This document shows positions 23,130-35,033 of a stretch of 64,000 nt of DNA, one piece after another. The first letter of the stretch is position 1. Each line of letters starts with the position of its first letter. The notes under the pieces were generated by a model. It worked only from the letters and a program-made list of their open reading frames with translations. It was not told the origin of the DNA and made no database searches. The translations under genes and the position numbers were made by a program. The stretch comes from Heterocephalus glaber (Eukaryota; Chordata; Mammalia; Rodentia; Bathyergidae). The stretch is from assembly GCF_000247695.1 (NCBI RefSeq), contig NW_004624732.1, positions 22,861,684 through 22,925,683 on the forward strand, in the 5' to 3' direction.

Positions 23130-23570
23130 CTCATTTTCCTCTGTATTAGACATTTTGGTTATCTGCATTTTATTACTGAAGTGGTAGTGCATCAAATGTC
23201 CTTGTACATTTTAAGGTACATACTTAATTATGTTCTTAAGAAAGTTTTAGAAGTAGAATAACTGATTCAAAGGGCTTAAATAAGCATTCATTTTTAAAGC
23301 TTTGGTATTACCATATTGCTCTTTAAAAAGTCTGTACAATAAATTGTACACTTTCATTTAGTAATATATATGTGACCACTTCCACCTATATGCTCCCTGA
23401 TCAAGTATTATCTTTTTTTCCTATATATTTAATCTTTGCTAATATAACTGAAAAATACGGCATTTTAAAAATTTGTATTTCTTTCATTACAAGTGTATAT
23501 CAATATTATTATTAGCTTTTTGTATTTCTTTTTTATGAACCTTTTGCTCATCTTCATCTGTTTTTATGTT
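23130..23570 (-). mobile_element. Ancient L1M-type fragment
   Basis: On the plus strand, GAAGTAGAATAACTGATTCA, GGTATTACCATATTGCTCT, a TGTACACTTTCATTTAGTAA-type piece, AAAATTTGTATTTCTTTCATT and TTTGTATTTCTTTTTTATGA occur in the order of the reverse complement of the old L1M 3' region. It is far more diverged than the young L1s here. Confidence 0.65.
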
Positions 23571-24249
23571 TAAAATAGCACATAAAGTGTGAACATAATA
23601 TATTAAGATGCCAAGACAATCATATTGATACCAGAATCTATTGTATGGTTGTAGTGCATGTCTTCAGGATTAGTCTTGTTATTGGTAAATATCAAGAAGT
23701 AAAATATTTCATTGTTTCTATTACTAACACTAACAGTTATATAAAAGTAGGTACTTTGCTCAGTAAAAAAATTGAATGTTTTATATTTCCTTTATTAAGC
23801 ATCCTGTTATCCAAGCATAGTAAATAATGTGTCTTAAAAAGATCAAATAGCATTTATAATAGAGGAAGTGTTGTTATGGCTAGCATGAATGTAATGGTAA
23901 TACAAAGAATCATTTGTCTTGTCATAATAATAATAAAATGATTAACAATTAAAAAAATAATAGTATGCCATCTACATACTCTTTCAAAGAGAAGGATAAC
24001 ATGGTAGCAGTCTTGATGTTCTGAACAAGTAAATATACTTGTCTACTTGGTATCTGTGCTAGCAATATGAAAGTATTACATATTATTTCAGAGAATAAAA
24101 ACCCTTTGGACACACACCTTTTAATTTTAAGTTTGAGCCCCTTTTTTGATTCTGATCTCAAGGGATAGTTGGGAGAATATTTGTGAAAGCTTGATAGAAT
24201 CTGTCGGAACTTTGGTAAGTTTTGGTCCCATTACATTCTTTCTATTTTA
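23571..24249. other. Unclassified AT-rich sequence
   Basis: I see no gene or named repeat here. Confidence 0.4.
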
Positions 24250-24700
24250 GTGAAATATTTAATCTATGGAGTATTAGCTAAGTTGTCAAGATTTTTACTA
24301 CAGTGTGCATCAAGTATAATGAATAAAGCAAAGGTATATCCAGATGAGAAACCATCTTTTTATAAAGAAAAGAATCCTCTGGAACCTCAAGTAACAATCT
24401 CCCTGAAGAGCATTTCAAAATTCCACATGCACAATAAATCTCTCCATGGTCATTTTCCATGGCTGGAATCACAGAACACAAAGGGATGTCTCTCAGTCAA
24501 GTGACCAAGTGTTATTATAAGAGAAGAAAGATAGAAAAAGGTTGTGGGTTATTTGAAATTTCCACTACGTGTGCAGTATGTTTACTCTGAGGAAGAGGCT
24601 GACCGACAGTGGCAGGGTATAATGTAGCACCATATCTACTAGGAGCGGATGAAACTGACCATCTGTATTTATAGTTAATTCACTTCAAGTGTTGAAAGAC
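24250..24700 (+). other. Unidentified decayed reading frame
   Basis: An 84-codon frame (24250-24504, hydrophilic and Lys/Ser-rich) is followed in nearby frames by further protein-like stretches (for example SEEEADRQWQ at about 24585-24615) separated by stops. The 5' edge looks like a splice acceptor (TTTCTATTTTAG at about 24239-24250). This may be a decayed retrocopy or exon, but I do not recognise the protein and the pattern could be chance. Confidence 0.25.
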
Positions 24701-26276
24701 AAAGAAGAAAACTGGGTATTGTTTTCTTCTGTGGAGAATAATCACTCATCTGAATTGAAGGATTTTTCTTTGTCTTGTCATTTCATTGCAAGTTGAGATT
24801 ATCTTCTTCCCTTTGGTTTACGGTATCTGTAAGTGTCCTTGTGATAAGAAGTTTTTTGGGAAGTGCACCAACCACATGTTTGATCTACAGTGATAATTTT
24901 ATATTTTGTCCTACTTAATTTTTACTCAAAAACATTGTCAAAATGCTCTCCCAAGTGTAGTTCAAGTAAAGAGGCTATATTCATTCTAATTTCTGTTTCT
25001 GAATTAGTTCTCCAATTTGAGGTTCAAATCTAAGGATGAAATGAAATAAAGCGGCTGGAAAACATCAATCCCTTTTATAACTCTTAAATGTTGTAAGAAG
25101 GTGTTTTCTAGTTTCTTCTGAAAATTTCCCATAGTTGCATGATTAAAATATGATTCAACCAATTTTATTGGAGAAAATTTGGCCTACTTTCTGGTTTTTT
25201 CCCCCTTGGGTTTCTTATTTAAAAAGATATTCTGAAAGTACCTTTCTAGGTTATTCTAATCAACTTTTGCACTTAGAATTTAGTGTATAAGATCTAAACA
25301 ACATGTATAGAAGTTTATATAGATCAGGTATTCCTGGGTCATATGCAGGCAAAATAATTATGAAGTCTTCTATGGATAATTGCTAATCTCATCTGTGTCT
25401 AGAGAAATCCCTAATTCAGCTCAGGTTCAAAGTTTAAATTCTGCATTTACCTGCATATTTGGCTCGTGTGAGGCGTAGAACTTTAGAAGTAACTCACATT
25501 GTGTGGTCTTGGGAGAATCATTGACAAAAGATAAAGAGTCTAAACAAAATGAAGAAGAGAGATAGAGATGAGGAAGGATTGACACCAAGATAAGGGAAAG
25601 GAGAAAGAATTGATGTAGAGAACCGGCTGGAAGACAATATGGAGGAGGATTTTCTAGGGACGTGACACAAGTTTCTTGTTGCTTAATTTAGTCATTTCAC
25701 TCATTAACTTTAGCCAAATACTCTTAGTGAAGAATTTTTGAAGCATAATTTTGTCTGAGGGCCTTCATATATCAATCAAACTCTGTTGCACATGGAGGCT
25801 GAAAAATACTATTTCCTTTCTATTTCCTTTCTTTTATAAGGGATTTGTCAAATTAAAAATCTTATTCCAATCAAGCCTTCCCCAGAGTGGCTACTGAAAA
25901 CCAAAGCATCCTTGATAAATTAGATAATTTCAAGATAAGCACAAGGATTAGGACTATAGTGAGAGTGCATATAGAAGTAGGGGTTTTCCTCCAAGTGGCC
26001 GGGATTCAGTCTTAGACAACCTCCTGAGAGTTGACAATGGTGAGTAACAATGTGATCCTTCAGCACTTCATGTTCTGGGTCCCCAGTATGGTGGCTGTCT
26101 CCTCCAGAGGCAGACCTGATGATATACACCCTCAGCATCCAAACAGAGCCAGAAAGAGCACTTTAGCTGATACCAAACAAGCACTTAGGACAAGAAAATG
26201 ATGGGAGGGGAACCTTGTTCAGTTGTACTGGTCACTTACAGAAACATTTGTCCAAATGGAAAAATGTAAAATGAGG
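24701..26276. other. Unclassified sequence
   Basis: I recognise no gene or repeat here. Confidence 0.4.
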
Positions 26277-26399
26277 ATCATACACTCAGGCCAGGGATTT
26301 AGCTCAGTGGTTCGGCCACCTGCCTCACAAGCACAAGGTCCTGAGTTCGATCCCCAGTACCAAAAAAAAAAAAGAGAGAGAGAGAGAATCACACACTCA
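26277..26399 (+). mobile_element. ID SINE with target-site duplication
   Basis: A tRNA-derived ID element (26289-26387) has an A-box TAGCTCAGTGG (26300-26310) and B-box GTTCGATCC (26345-26353), both fitting RNA polymerase III promoters. It ends in A12 and a (GA)n tail. It is flanked by ATCATACACTCA (26277-26288) and ATCACACACTCA (26388-26399), a 12-bp duplication with one mismatch. It is close to consensus, so it inserted fairly recently. IDs of this kind are abundant in rodents and squirrels. Confidence 0.93.
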
Positions 26400-26869
26400 A
26401 CCAGTTTGTGAGGCTGCCTCAAACAACAAGCTTATGCTGTTTTCACCTGCATTCTACCCTGTGATTCTCCTCCTTATGACAATCAACACTGTTAGACAAC
26501 ACAACACACACACAAAAAAAAAGAACAAAGAGGGATGAGCTTTAGTGGCTTGATTTTCCAATCAAATGAGAATCAACAACAAAACCCGTGCAGCAAGCTG
26601 AGAATGAAATCTAGGCAAAAGGAACAGAGTTCAGACCCAAGGCTGACCTATACCACATCAGCTTGGACTTAGTAGGCCACAAGCAACAAGACGCAAGTGA
26701 GTGAAGGCACTGCCTTCTGGCCCACGGTGTTAGTAGTGACTCTGCCTCTGAACTCTTCCTAAACTACCTTTGGTGTCATTCTTTTTTGAAGGATGATACA
26801 TGTTTGCAGCCAGATAGCTTTTTGAGCCATTTCCTACCTACAGAACCCCAGAAGTGCAACAGCTGTCCT
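26400..26869. other. Unclassified sequence
   Basis: I see no gene here. A short CA/A-rich stretch lies at about 26500-26527. The region may contain the degraded 3' part of the adjacent MaLR internal sequence. Confidence 0.35.
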
Positions 26870-27455
26870 TCTCCTTATCTCATCTCTGTCCCTTCAGTTT
26901 AAGCTGGCAGAATTTCTTCTGAAATGGTTCATCTGAACCACAAGCTACTCTTTTTAGCAAATGATTGTCCAGCCACATTTGGCCCTGTTTCCAGAGCACA
27001 CCATCTGGAGAAGTTGAAAATATTTAGGAGTTGATTTCTCTCTTCTAAGAAGTTCCTTCTTCAATTCATTTCTTTCTTCTTGCCTTCTACTGTAAGCAGC
27101 AGGAAGAAACTAGATCATGCCTTCAACCCTTTGCTTAGAAATCTTCCCAGCTAAATATCTATGTTCATTGTTTCCAAGTTCTACTTTTCAAAAAAAGAAC
27201 ACAATTCACATAAGTCATCTGTCAGATTATAACAGAGATCTCTTTTCCGTCAGTTTCCAATAACATGTTCCACTTCTGTCCTCACCAGAAGCACCGTTCT
27301 CCATCATATATCTATCACAGTCTCCCAGAGACAATTTAGTCTTCATCACTAACTCCTTAAAACTGTTCTAATTTCTACCCCTTACCAAATCCCCAAACCA
27401 TTTCCTTATGTTTAGGCATTTGTTCCAGGAGCAACTCATTTCCTGCTGCCAAAAT
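26870..27455 (-). mobile_element. MaLR internal region (MLT1/MST-int type)
   Basis: On the plus strand, TACTGTAAGCAGCAGGAAG, TTTGCTTAGAAATCTTCCC, TCAGTTTCCAATAACATGTT and a CTGCTGCCAAAATCTATATT end reproduce the 5' part of a MaLR internal region up to the LTR boundary. A parallel copy of this order occurs at 38207-38670. MaLR internal regions carry no usable pol. Confidence 0.65.
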
Positions 27456-27460
27456 CTATA

Positions 27461-27698
27461 TTGGTTTGTTAGAGCTTCTATAACAAACTACTACAGATGG
27501 GGTCATTTAAAAAACAGAAACTGTACCATCTCACGTTTCTGGAGGGTAGAGATCAAAGATCAAAGTGTCAGCAAGGTTACTCCCTTCTCAAGACTGTGCC
27601 TCTCTTGCAGCTCCTTGGATTTGCTGGCAGTCTTTGGCATTCTTTGCATGTAGAAACACCACAACAATCTCTGCCTTCATCATCACATAGCATTCTCC

Positions 27699-27755
<57 letters not shown>

Positions 27756-27927
27756 CAAATTTTCCCTCTTTAGTCATAGTAGAACTGGAACTCACCCTCC
27801 TCCAATGTGACCTGATCTTAACTTATTAAATTTGCAATGACCTGTTTCTAAATAAGATCACATTCTGAGGCTTTGGTGGCTAGCACTTCTACATACACAC
27901 TTGGGAGAATACAATTTAGCCTACAAC
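27461..27927 (-). mobile_element. MLT1-type LTR (5' LTR of a minus-strand MaLR)
   Basis: The plus strand reads GGTTTGTTAGAGCTTCTATAAC, TCACGTTTCTGGAGGGTAGA, AATGTGACCTGATCTTAAC, AAGATCACATTCTGAGGC and CAATTTAGCCTACAACA, which matches the reverse complement of an MLT1 LTR. It abuts the internal region on the correct side. A (CT)n microsatellite sits inside it. Confidence 0.75.
27698..27752. repeat. (CT)n microsatellite
   Basis: This is a nearly uninterrupted CT run inside the MLT1 LTR. A similar run lies in the MaLR internal region at 38150. Confidence 0.95.
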
Positions 27928-29529
27928 AAACTTGTTTTCATCTAATTTTATATTTTTTAAATATATCCTTCATTTCTGAAAAATGAATGACTCCTTAAGC
28001 CCTTGACAGAATCTTCTTGCATGACAGAAAAATGTCTATTTTTAAAATAAATACATTTTCTGAATGGAGCTTAGTATTAGATTAATAAGCAAATATAACC
28101 TAGAGACATGATAATTCCTAAGATAGAATAAAAATATATCTCGGTGATAGTAAAGAAGTTCTAGAAAGCAATATGGCAAGCTAGAATGGCTTATAGTTTT
28201 TGTATGTGTAACTACAAAGTAGTTTTATTTGAATCTAATCACACTCATAACAGAAGTGGATGTGTATCTGGACAATTAGAATCTGAAACACATTTCAGAC
28301 GAAATTAGCAAAAGTGCTGTAAGTGCATGATGGAGGGAGAGATTCTTTCACTTGTTGAAGATCACTCAGGAAAACCACAGGCAAGCATGGGTCATTTCAC
28401 TTAAATCCACTGTGCTTTCTACCCTACAATATTTTTTGTCTTTATTGATTCAAAATGGAATTTACCTAAAATACAATTGCACCAGCACAAAAGGGGAAGG
28501 GGCGACAGAATGTGAACGTAACCTTGGTCCTCTAACCTGCTCACTGAGCTGAGCTTTGCAAAGCACAGCTTTCTAAAAAGAAAGGGCAGAATTATATATT
28601 ATACAGACATATGAAAAAGAGTCTTTGTATCATCTGTTTGAACACTACATTTCAGTAGACTTTTCCTACTTCACAAAGGCTTCTATTCCTCATTTTAAGT
28701 GATGAAAGATAAGCTCACTTAAAATGTGAATTAAAATAATCTCTAGACTTTTGCCCTCTTTCAAAGAAAATGTGTAGTTTTAATAAGTTATTTGCATACT
28801 ATTTACAGATTTTATATATATATATATATTATATATATATAGTTATAGTTACATTTCAAAGTGCTTTACATTCCTGTAGAGCTTACTAGGTAGTCATTCT
28901 CTCCATTTGAAGAGTGTAAGATGGAAACACAGAAAACCATTTCAACTTGACAAACTTCATAATGGCCTCATCAGGACTAGTAAGCAATATAGCTAGCTAT
29001 AGGGATAGTAGCTGGTAGTAAATTAACTGAAGACCAGTGCATTCAGAAAGTCTGATGGATTGGTTTCTGGACAATGAAGTCATTGTGATTCCATACAACG
29101 GAATAGACACAGACACATACAAGCATCCACACAGCTCCATATATAACTTTTCAAGTCTTGGTTGCCTCTTGGTTTGCAGTTACTTATGAAGAAATAAAAT
29201 TGAAAACAAAGCATATTCCATAAAGCACTTGGCACCTAAAGTTTCAAAAACAACAGCTACCTTATTAGAAAATGTTATTGTTACTTCTGTAATTAATGTA
29301 AGGTGTCCAGTTGGCCTCCATTCAAACACATTTTATTTTACTGTACCTGGAAAGACACTTAAATCAAAAAGTAGATAATTTCCAAAGGATTCTGCATAAA
29401 GCCAAGAGTGAAAGAATTAAAAGTATGTGTTGCACAGCCTGCACAGCTAGGTAGCCAGCCTGGGGAACTAGATGGCAATTTCCAATATAGACAACTGCAA
29501 AGACAGGAGCAAGAATGACAAAAAAAAAT
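27928..29529. other. Unclassified sequence with a (TA)n run
   Basis: I recognise no gene or mobile element. A short TA-rich tract lies at 28813-28841. Confidence 0.45.
28813..28841. repeat. (TA)n tract
   Basis: The tract is an alternating TA run with one break (about 28829-28831). Confidence 0.85.
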
Positions 29530-29765
29530 AGATGACGTTTATTGAGGGCTTGGTCTGTGCCAGGCACTGATCCAGAAGCTTTTCAACTAATGAAATATGT
29601 GATCCCTACAAGACTCCTATGAGGGCATGCTATTATTAGCAACTTCTACAGATAAGGACCCTGGGCAGATGAGTAACTCATACAAAGTCAGAGAGCCAGG
29701 GTAGAGTGCCCCTAAAACCATAGTCTAAAAGCAGTCCTGTTTGCAAACGCATTTGTGGATATCAG
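29530..29765 (-). mobile_element. MIR SINE
   Basis: TTTATTGAGGGCTTGGTCTGTGCCAGGCACTG at about 29539 gives the reverse-strand MIR head. A degenerate core (CTACAGATAAGGACCCTGGG) and GTCAGAGAGCCAGGGTAGAG follow. Confidence 0.78.
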
Positions 29766-30106
29766 AGGGAAAATGAAAGTTTTGATTGTTGAAGGTACAG
29801 ATAGATTATTGTACGGGCATGAAAAATTACATTTGTGAAGACTAGAGAAAACTAAGAATGTGTGTAGAATAAGTGAGTAAAAAAGAAGACAAAGTGGTAT
29901 GGGACTCTTTGGTTTCTAAAATGCATCTATAAATAAAAATAAAGGCAGCAGACAATAAACCATTAAACACGAGTAGACTGATTTTAAACTGTGGAGGAAA
30001 ATTATTTTAATCATAAAACTATGGAGGGAATGTTCTGTTGTCTAGGATAAGAACAGATGTCTGACTCTAAGTCTCACAAAAAGAATCAAAGAAGCATATT
30101 TAACAT
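29766..30106. other. Unclassified sequence
   Basis: I see no gene or repeat here. Confidence 0.4.
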
Positions 30107-30134
30107 TATATTATTATTATTATTATTATTATTC
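30107..30134. repeat. (ATT)n microsatellite
   Basis: This is a short ATT/TTA run of about nine units. Confidence 0.9.
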
Positions 30135-33100
30135 AGATTAGGTAGTTAAAACATTTTTCTACAAAAATTCCTATGAAGAACCACATCCAGAAGGCTGAAT
30201 GTTTAGAAAGAACATTGCCTAGAAAGCAGTCTAACCTCTATAATAAGAAATGTGTGTAAAATATATTTATGTCTCAATATTAAAGTGAAACTGCAGGAAG
30301 TGGTGATTTAAAATAGCTAGAAATTTGAACTAAACAAACTCAACTGCAACTTGATGTATACTGTTTGCTTAATGCACATTATAAATCTTGCTTACAGCAT
30401 TAATACAGTGAATAGTCAATGATAGGAATGCAATTATTTTAATAAAAAAAGAAGTTTGAAAAGTAGAGGGAGAAAAAGCCAAAGTGCTTTTTGTGGAAAT
30501 ATATGTGAATATGGAAATAAATGTTTTCACGCTCATTTTTCTCACTTAACCATGTTTAGATTGTACCTGCTAGTCCAACTACTGTTAAATGATCACCAAC
30601 CTTTTGCTTATAAACTCAAACTCATTCATCCTGAAAGTGTTGCCTACAATTGAGTCTGAAATAATCTTTGTGAATGCTGCAAATTCCAACTTAAAATTAC
30701 TTACCTATGAAAAGGGAGAAAATTTTGTCATAACTGAGGGAGAGAAAATATAGAAATTGACTGGCCTATAGCACCTCTTTCCTATCAAAAATCAAAAGGA
30801 GACAAAACAAACAAAAAGTATAGAAATTACAAAAACTTAGATTTGATTTCAGTAAAATTATTGGAGGAAACCCGTGAATAGGCAGAAATATGCATCAGGT
30901 AAGCAAAGGAAGTGATAGAGGGACCATAAGCATGCAAGTTTAGAATTCACAAACTTTGTGTGGAAAAGATCTCAGCTCCCACAGTCCATGAAAATGAAGA
31001 TTTGAGCCATGTTTATCTAAATATTCAGGATCCAAATCAGTTCTATTGACTTCTTACCAATGTTGGGCACTGGCCTAGGGTCTTGAAGCTGAGAAACTGG
31101 ACCTCAGGACAAATGCAATCTATATGAATAATTATCCTAGAATTAAGCTAAACTAGCTCTTTGTGACTGCCAGGCAAGTGTCCCACATCTGAGGAAAAAG
31201 GTGGCAGTTCTTGCATGGGCCATGTTGGTGCCTGGGAGATGATACAAAAAACAAGAAAATTTAAAGAGTGGTGTCCAGGTCGAGGTGAGTGTCAAGATCA
31301 ATACACGTAGGTCATTCAATTGTACCTTAGCCAGGGCAGCGCAGGACAAGAAATGAATTCATAATCATCCATCCAAAGGAAACTGGAAATGGTGGTGAAT
31401 ACAGCTTCATGTGGCCATCCAAAAACAGAAAAATGACCTCAATAGCTCTGCTTGGGATCATTGAGAAGGGATTTTTCTCCTACTTTTCCTGCTGTTCTCC
31501 TGCTCTGGGTCACTACCAAGCAAGATGGGATGAAGTGGCCACAGCCACATGGATATGAGTGAAAACAGAGCATCTGTGGAAAGGCAGAGCCAGACCAAAG
31601 GGAAGGATTTGGAGCTGCAGTTGAATGCACCACTGAATGGTTCAGAGGAAAGCAGGCCTCAGATGTGGAGAAACAATAGTAATGAATAGAAAAATCACAT
31701 GGTCCAGAATTAGAAATTACATAAGGTCTAAAGTCACAAATCTCTCTGTCTCCAGGGCACAATATCCAAAAGCCTTCAAACAGACATGCAGGAATATGGA
31801 CAATATCCTGGTCCGTGGCAGGCTTCTGAACTAGCAACAAGAAGGAGAATAGATGTTGAGATTTTTGAAATAAGCTCATGACTGCGGTGGGAAGATGAGA
31901 TGTAACTGGAGCAAACTGAAGGAAACAATGACAGGAAAAGATAGCTAGAGAAACTGAGCCTGTTCATTATGACTGAGACTTTCTTCCCCCAGTTCCTGTT
32001 GTTTTAGGAAGATAGATAGAAGGTAGTGGTCACCTGCTACCTCCTAGACCTTACCTTGGGTCTGGAAACCCAAGCTCAGTGTGCCAGAGCTTATGGAGAG
32101 AGAGCAAACAGAGGTAATTATTTGATTTCCCAACTGTGGCCAGTAAAGATCTTCAGAACAATCCAGAGGCTCCTAACAGATACCACAGCCTATTCCCTTT
32201 CTGGTCCATGTGTGATCACTGCACAGCTACCCCACAGCACCCATCAGAGCCCAAGTATTATGGAGAAGTGTCAAGAAAATAGAAAATGTGCCAAAGACTT
32301 TGTGCAGTTGGATTCCATCTGTTTCACCCTCAGCTCTTGATGGACATTTTGGGGAAACTGTACCTAAAAGAATTCTGTGTTAAGCCTCCAGAAACTGAGA
32401 TCAAAAAATGAGGAGGAGATGATTAGTATAGGTGTCTCCCAAAAACTGCTGGTTTGTAAAGGGTAGAGCCACAGACATGTGCTAAGCCCTGGCTCGAATG
32501 GTAGGTTTCTTCACACCCTCATGCAGCTCTGTGTGCAACCACGCCAGCCTGCCCCGATGACTTCTACTGAGCAAGAGTGGCCCACTCAAAGAATCCATGT
32601 ACAGAAGAAACAAGACCCAGCTCCTATACAGGCTGTGCTGTGGAAATAGATCCTTTCAGGGGAACTCAGTGTCTGGAAGGGTCAACCCAGAGGCCACAAG
32701 TGGATGGTGCCCATTGTTATTTCCTCATCCATCCCCTGGAGAACTCACCTGCACTGGCACCTCAGAAAAGACTGGATTATTTTTCTGCAAGAGGTAAGAT
32801 AGAAAAAAATATGTACTAAAATTTCAGGAAATCATATGAAAGGCAAAAATGAGCTGTCTTTTTGATAGCTGAAAAAAATTAAAAAGAATGTGGAAGAAAC
32901 CACTGTGTTAAGGGACACCATGTGAAATAGCTTGCACTTCTCAAGTGGGCACTTGGAGTAAGGAAGGTCACTGATTGGGACCCAATTTCAGGAAGTCAGT
33001 GGACAGCAAGCAGACCAGAGGAGGCACACTCAAAGCTGGGATTCGGGTATTCAGTAGTGACCCTCCACCATGACACCCAGGGTCATTCATGAAGTCCATC

Positions 33101-33689
33101 AACACATGATGCTCAGAAAATTATCCAAAGAGAAAACTATTGATGCCATATTATCATGGATATTAGCGTGATGACAATCACAGCCATAAGAGCAGGGACA
33201 GTATGTCTACTGAGAAACAAACCTAGGAAAAATTCAGAATTGTAAGAGCACCCAAAAGTTTCACAGGCCTATGAATCTGATATGTGGGGTGGGGATATTT
33301 GAGCCAGGTTCTTCCAAATCTCAGGGATAAAATGAATAAGAACCCTGCTTTCCTGTTGCAAAGGCATTGCATGTACTCAGTGATGTCTCCCTGATTGATA
33401 ATTCCAAGTTGTTATAATATGCAGCCGCATGCTGCATACGACAAGCAGACATAGGGCAGAGCTGACAGGGAGGGTGTTATGCTTATAGGTACCACTGAGG
33501 TTGGAGCTTTATCAAGACAGTGGGTGTCTGAGTAATTGGAACTCAAGATTTTAATGGGACCGTTACTGTGAATAAAAGGTTTGTATCACATGCCACAAAT
33601 ATGTGTTTAACATCTGGGTCATTATATCCATTAATTACTTACCTTTGTCATTTCATATATTTACTTTTCCTTGTGTTATCACTTAGACA
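30135..33689. other. Unclassified 3.5-kb stretch
   Basis: I recognise no mobile element and no gene. The longest frame (31439-31879, minus, 146 codons) shows no known domain. A splice-donor-like CAAGAGGTAAGATAG at about 32788 has no supporting exon. This is the longest stretch without a recognised repeat in the window. Confidence 0.45.
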
Positions 33690-33925
33690 CAGTAAAGAAA
33701 TATGTATGAGTTCAGTTAGTTTTGACAATTGCATGTACTCACAAACTATCACTCCAATCACAATACAGAACATTTCCAAACCCTTTGAAAGTTCCCTCCT
33801 GCCAACCCTTAACCCAGAAGCCAAAGCACCACTGCTCTGACTTCTAGCAGAGAAGACCAGTTTTGTCTGTTCTTGGAATTTAACATGGAATCTTTTGTAT
33901 GTTGCTTTTTTGCCTCAGATCTGAT
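33690..33925 (-). mobile_element. Ancient L1M-type 3'UTR fragment
   Basis: TGACAATTGCATGTACTCAC, CCAATCACAATACAGAACAT, TTTGAAAGTTCCCTCCTGCC and ACTGCTCTGACTTCTAGCA follow the order of the antisense strand of old mammalian L1 3' ends. Confidence 0.65.
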
Positions 33926-34524
33926 CCATAGGACATTTATGAAGTATGTTCCTCAAAGTCTTAAAAAGAAGACTCAATTTGGGATGTCAAGAGAGTTTCA
34001 TACGTGGCTAGAAATTGTGAACAGGGAATAGGAAACCCACACACAGGTCACCTCCAGGAGACCACAGCCTGAGGGAGCATGAGACAGTGGTCCTCAGAAG
34101 AGAGAAGACCACTCTATGAAAATGGGGTGAACTTCATCCAGGGACACAGCCAGCCTGGGAAATCATGCAGGAAGAAAGCTGGGAACAAATGCCCAGTTTT
34201 GTTTTCTCCTTCTCAGGAGCTGCATTGGTACAACTGGGGACTCAAATAGTGAGAGCCCTGTTATTTCCTGCCAAGAGATTGCCCACAGAGGTGGAAATAT
34301 GTGAAGGATTTGATTGGGAGAGGAAAACTGAAAGGGCTCAGCACACGGCAGACTTTCAGGGTATGGATAAATTCATAGAGATCTGATTGCAGGGAGGATA
34401 TAGTTAAGAAGGTTCTAGAAAAATAACTTTTTTCTGTCCTTTCCCTTCTTTTCTTCTTCTCCTTATTCTTTCTTCTTCCCTTCCTCCTTTCTTTTTTTTC
34501 TCTAGAATGGCTGTAACTTCTTTG
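33926..34524. other. Unclassified sequence with a pyrimidine tract
   Basis: I see no gene here. A C/T-rich run at about 34430-34500 generates low-complexity frames on both strands. Confidence 0.4.
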
Positions 34525-34700
34525 GACAATAACTGAGCATTCACTGTTATGTGCCACTTGCTCTGTTAGGAGATTTTTTATACTTATAGCCTTTTCATTT
34601 TAGTATTCACTATCCCCTATGGATACCTACTATAGAGGAGTAAGTATTCCCATTCTAGATTAAAAATATAACAGAACTTTATAAAGTTTACCTGCCAGGC
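34525..34700 (-). mobile_element. MIR-like remnant
   Basis: ACTGAGCATTCACTGTTATG then TGCCACTTGCTCTGTTAGGA resembles the reverse-strand MIR head. The rest is too diverged to follow. Confidence 0.45.
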
Positions 34701-35033
34701 TACAAGGTAAATATGCCACATTCCAATAGGATTAACAACCTGTGGATACAAGCATCTACAATGCCCCACAGCCTTTGAGAACTGCCAACCAGGGAAGGCC
34801 CTAGGCTGGAGTGACCAGGGAGTAGCATGGAGAACAGGAGTCAGTCTGATTCTTGAAGGAGGGGAGATTCCTAAGGCAGAGTATGAACAGCAGTAAAAAG
34901 GCACAGATGCAACAAGGAGACCTGTAAGTTTGGAAGACACAGGCATTTACTTCAAGATAATGAAAGTTATTAAAGAAAAAAGGTAGTAAACCATTAAGAA
35001 AAATTTAGTGAATACTGAAACTCTGAATTTCAT
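34701..35033. other. Unclassified sequence
   Basis: I see no gene or repeat here. Confidence 0.35.

Noticed and set aside
26289..26360. Functional tRNA gene
   Set aside because: The sequence has tRNA-like A and B boxes but is an ID SINE with an A-tail and target-site duplications. It lacks a proper tRNA fold and 3' end.
27577..27829. Ser/Leu-rich plus-strand and Arg/Glu-rich minus-strand ORFs
   Set aside because: They are caused by the (CT)n microsatellite inside the MLT1 LTR.
31439..31879. 146-codon minus-strand ORF
   Set aside because: It has no recognisable domain. One to a few frames of this length are expected by chance in a window of this size. No promoter, exon or conservation evidence is available.
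32788..32802. Splice donor CAAGAGGTAAGATAG
   Set aside because: Single donor-like matches are common by chance. No acceptor-bounded open exon was found upstream.
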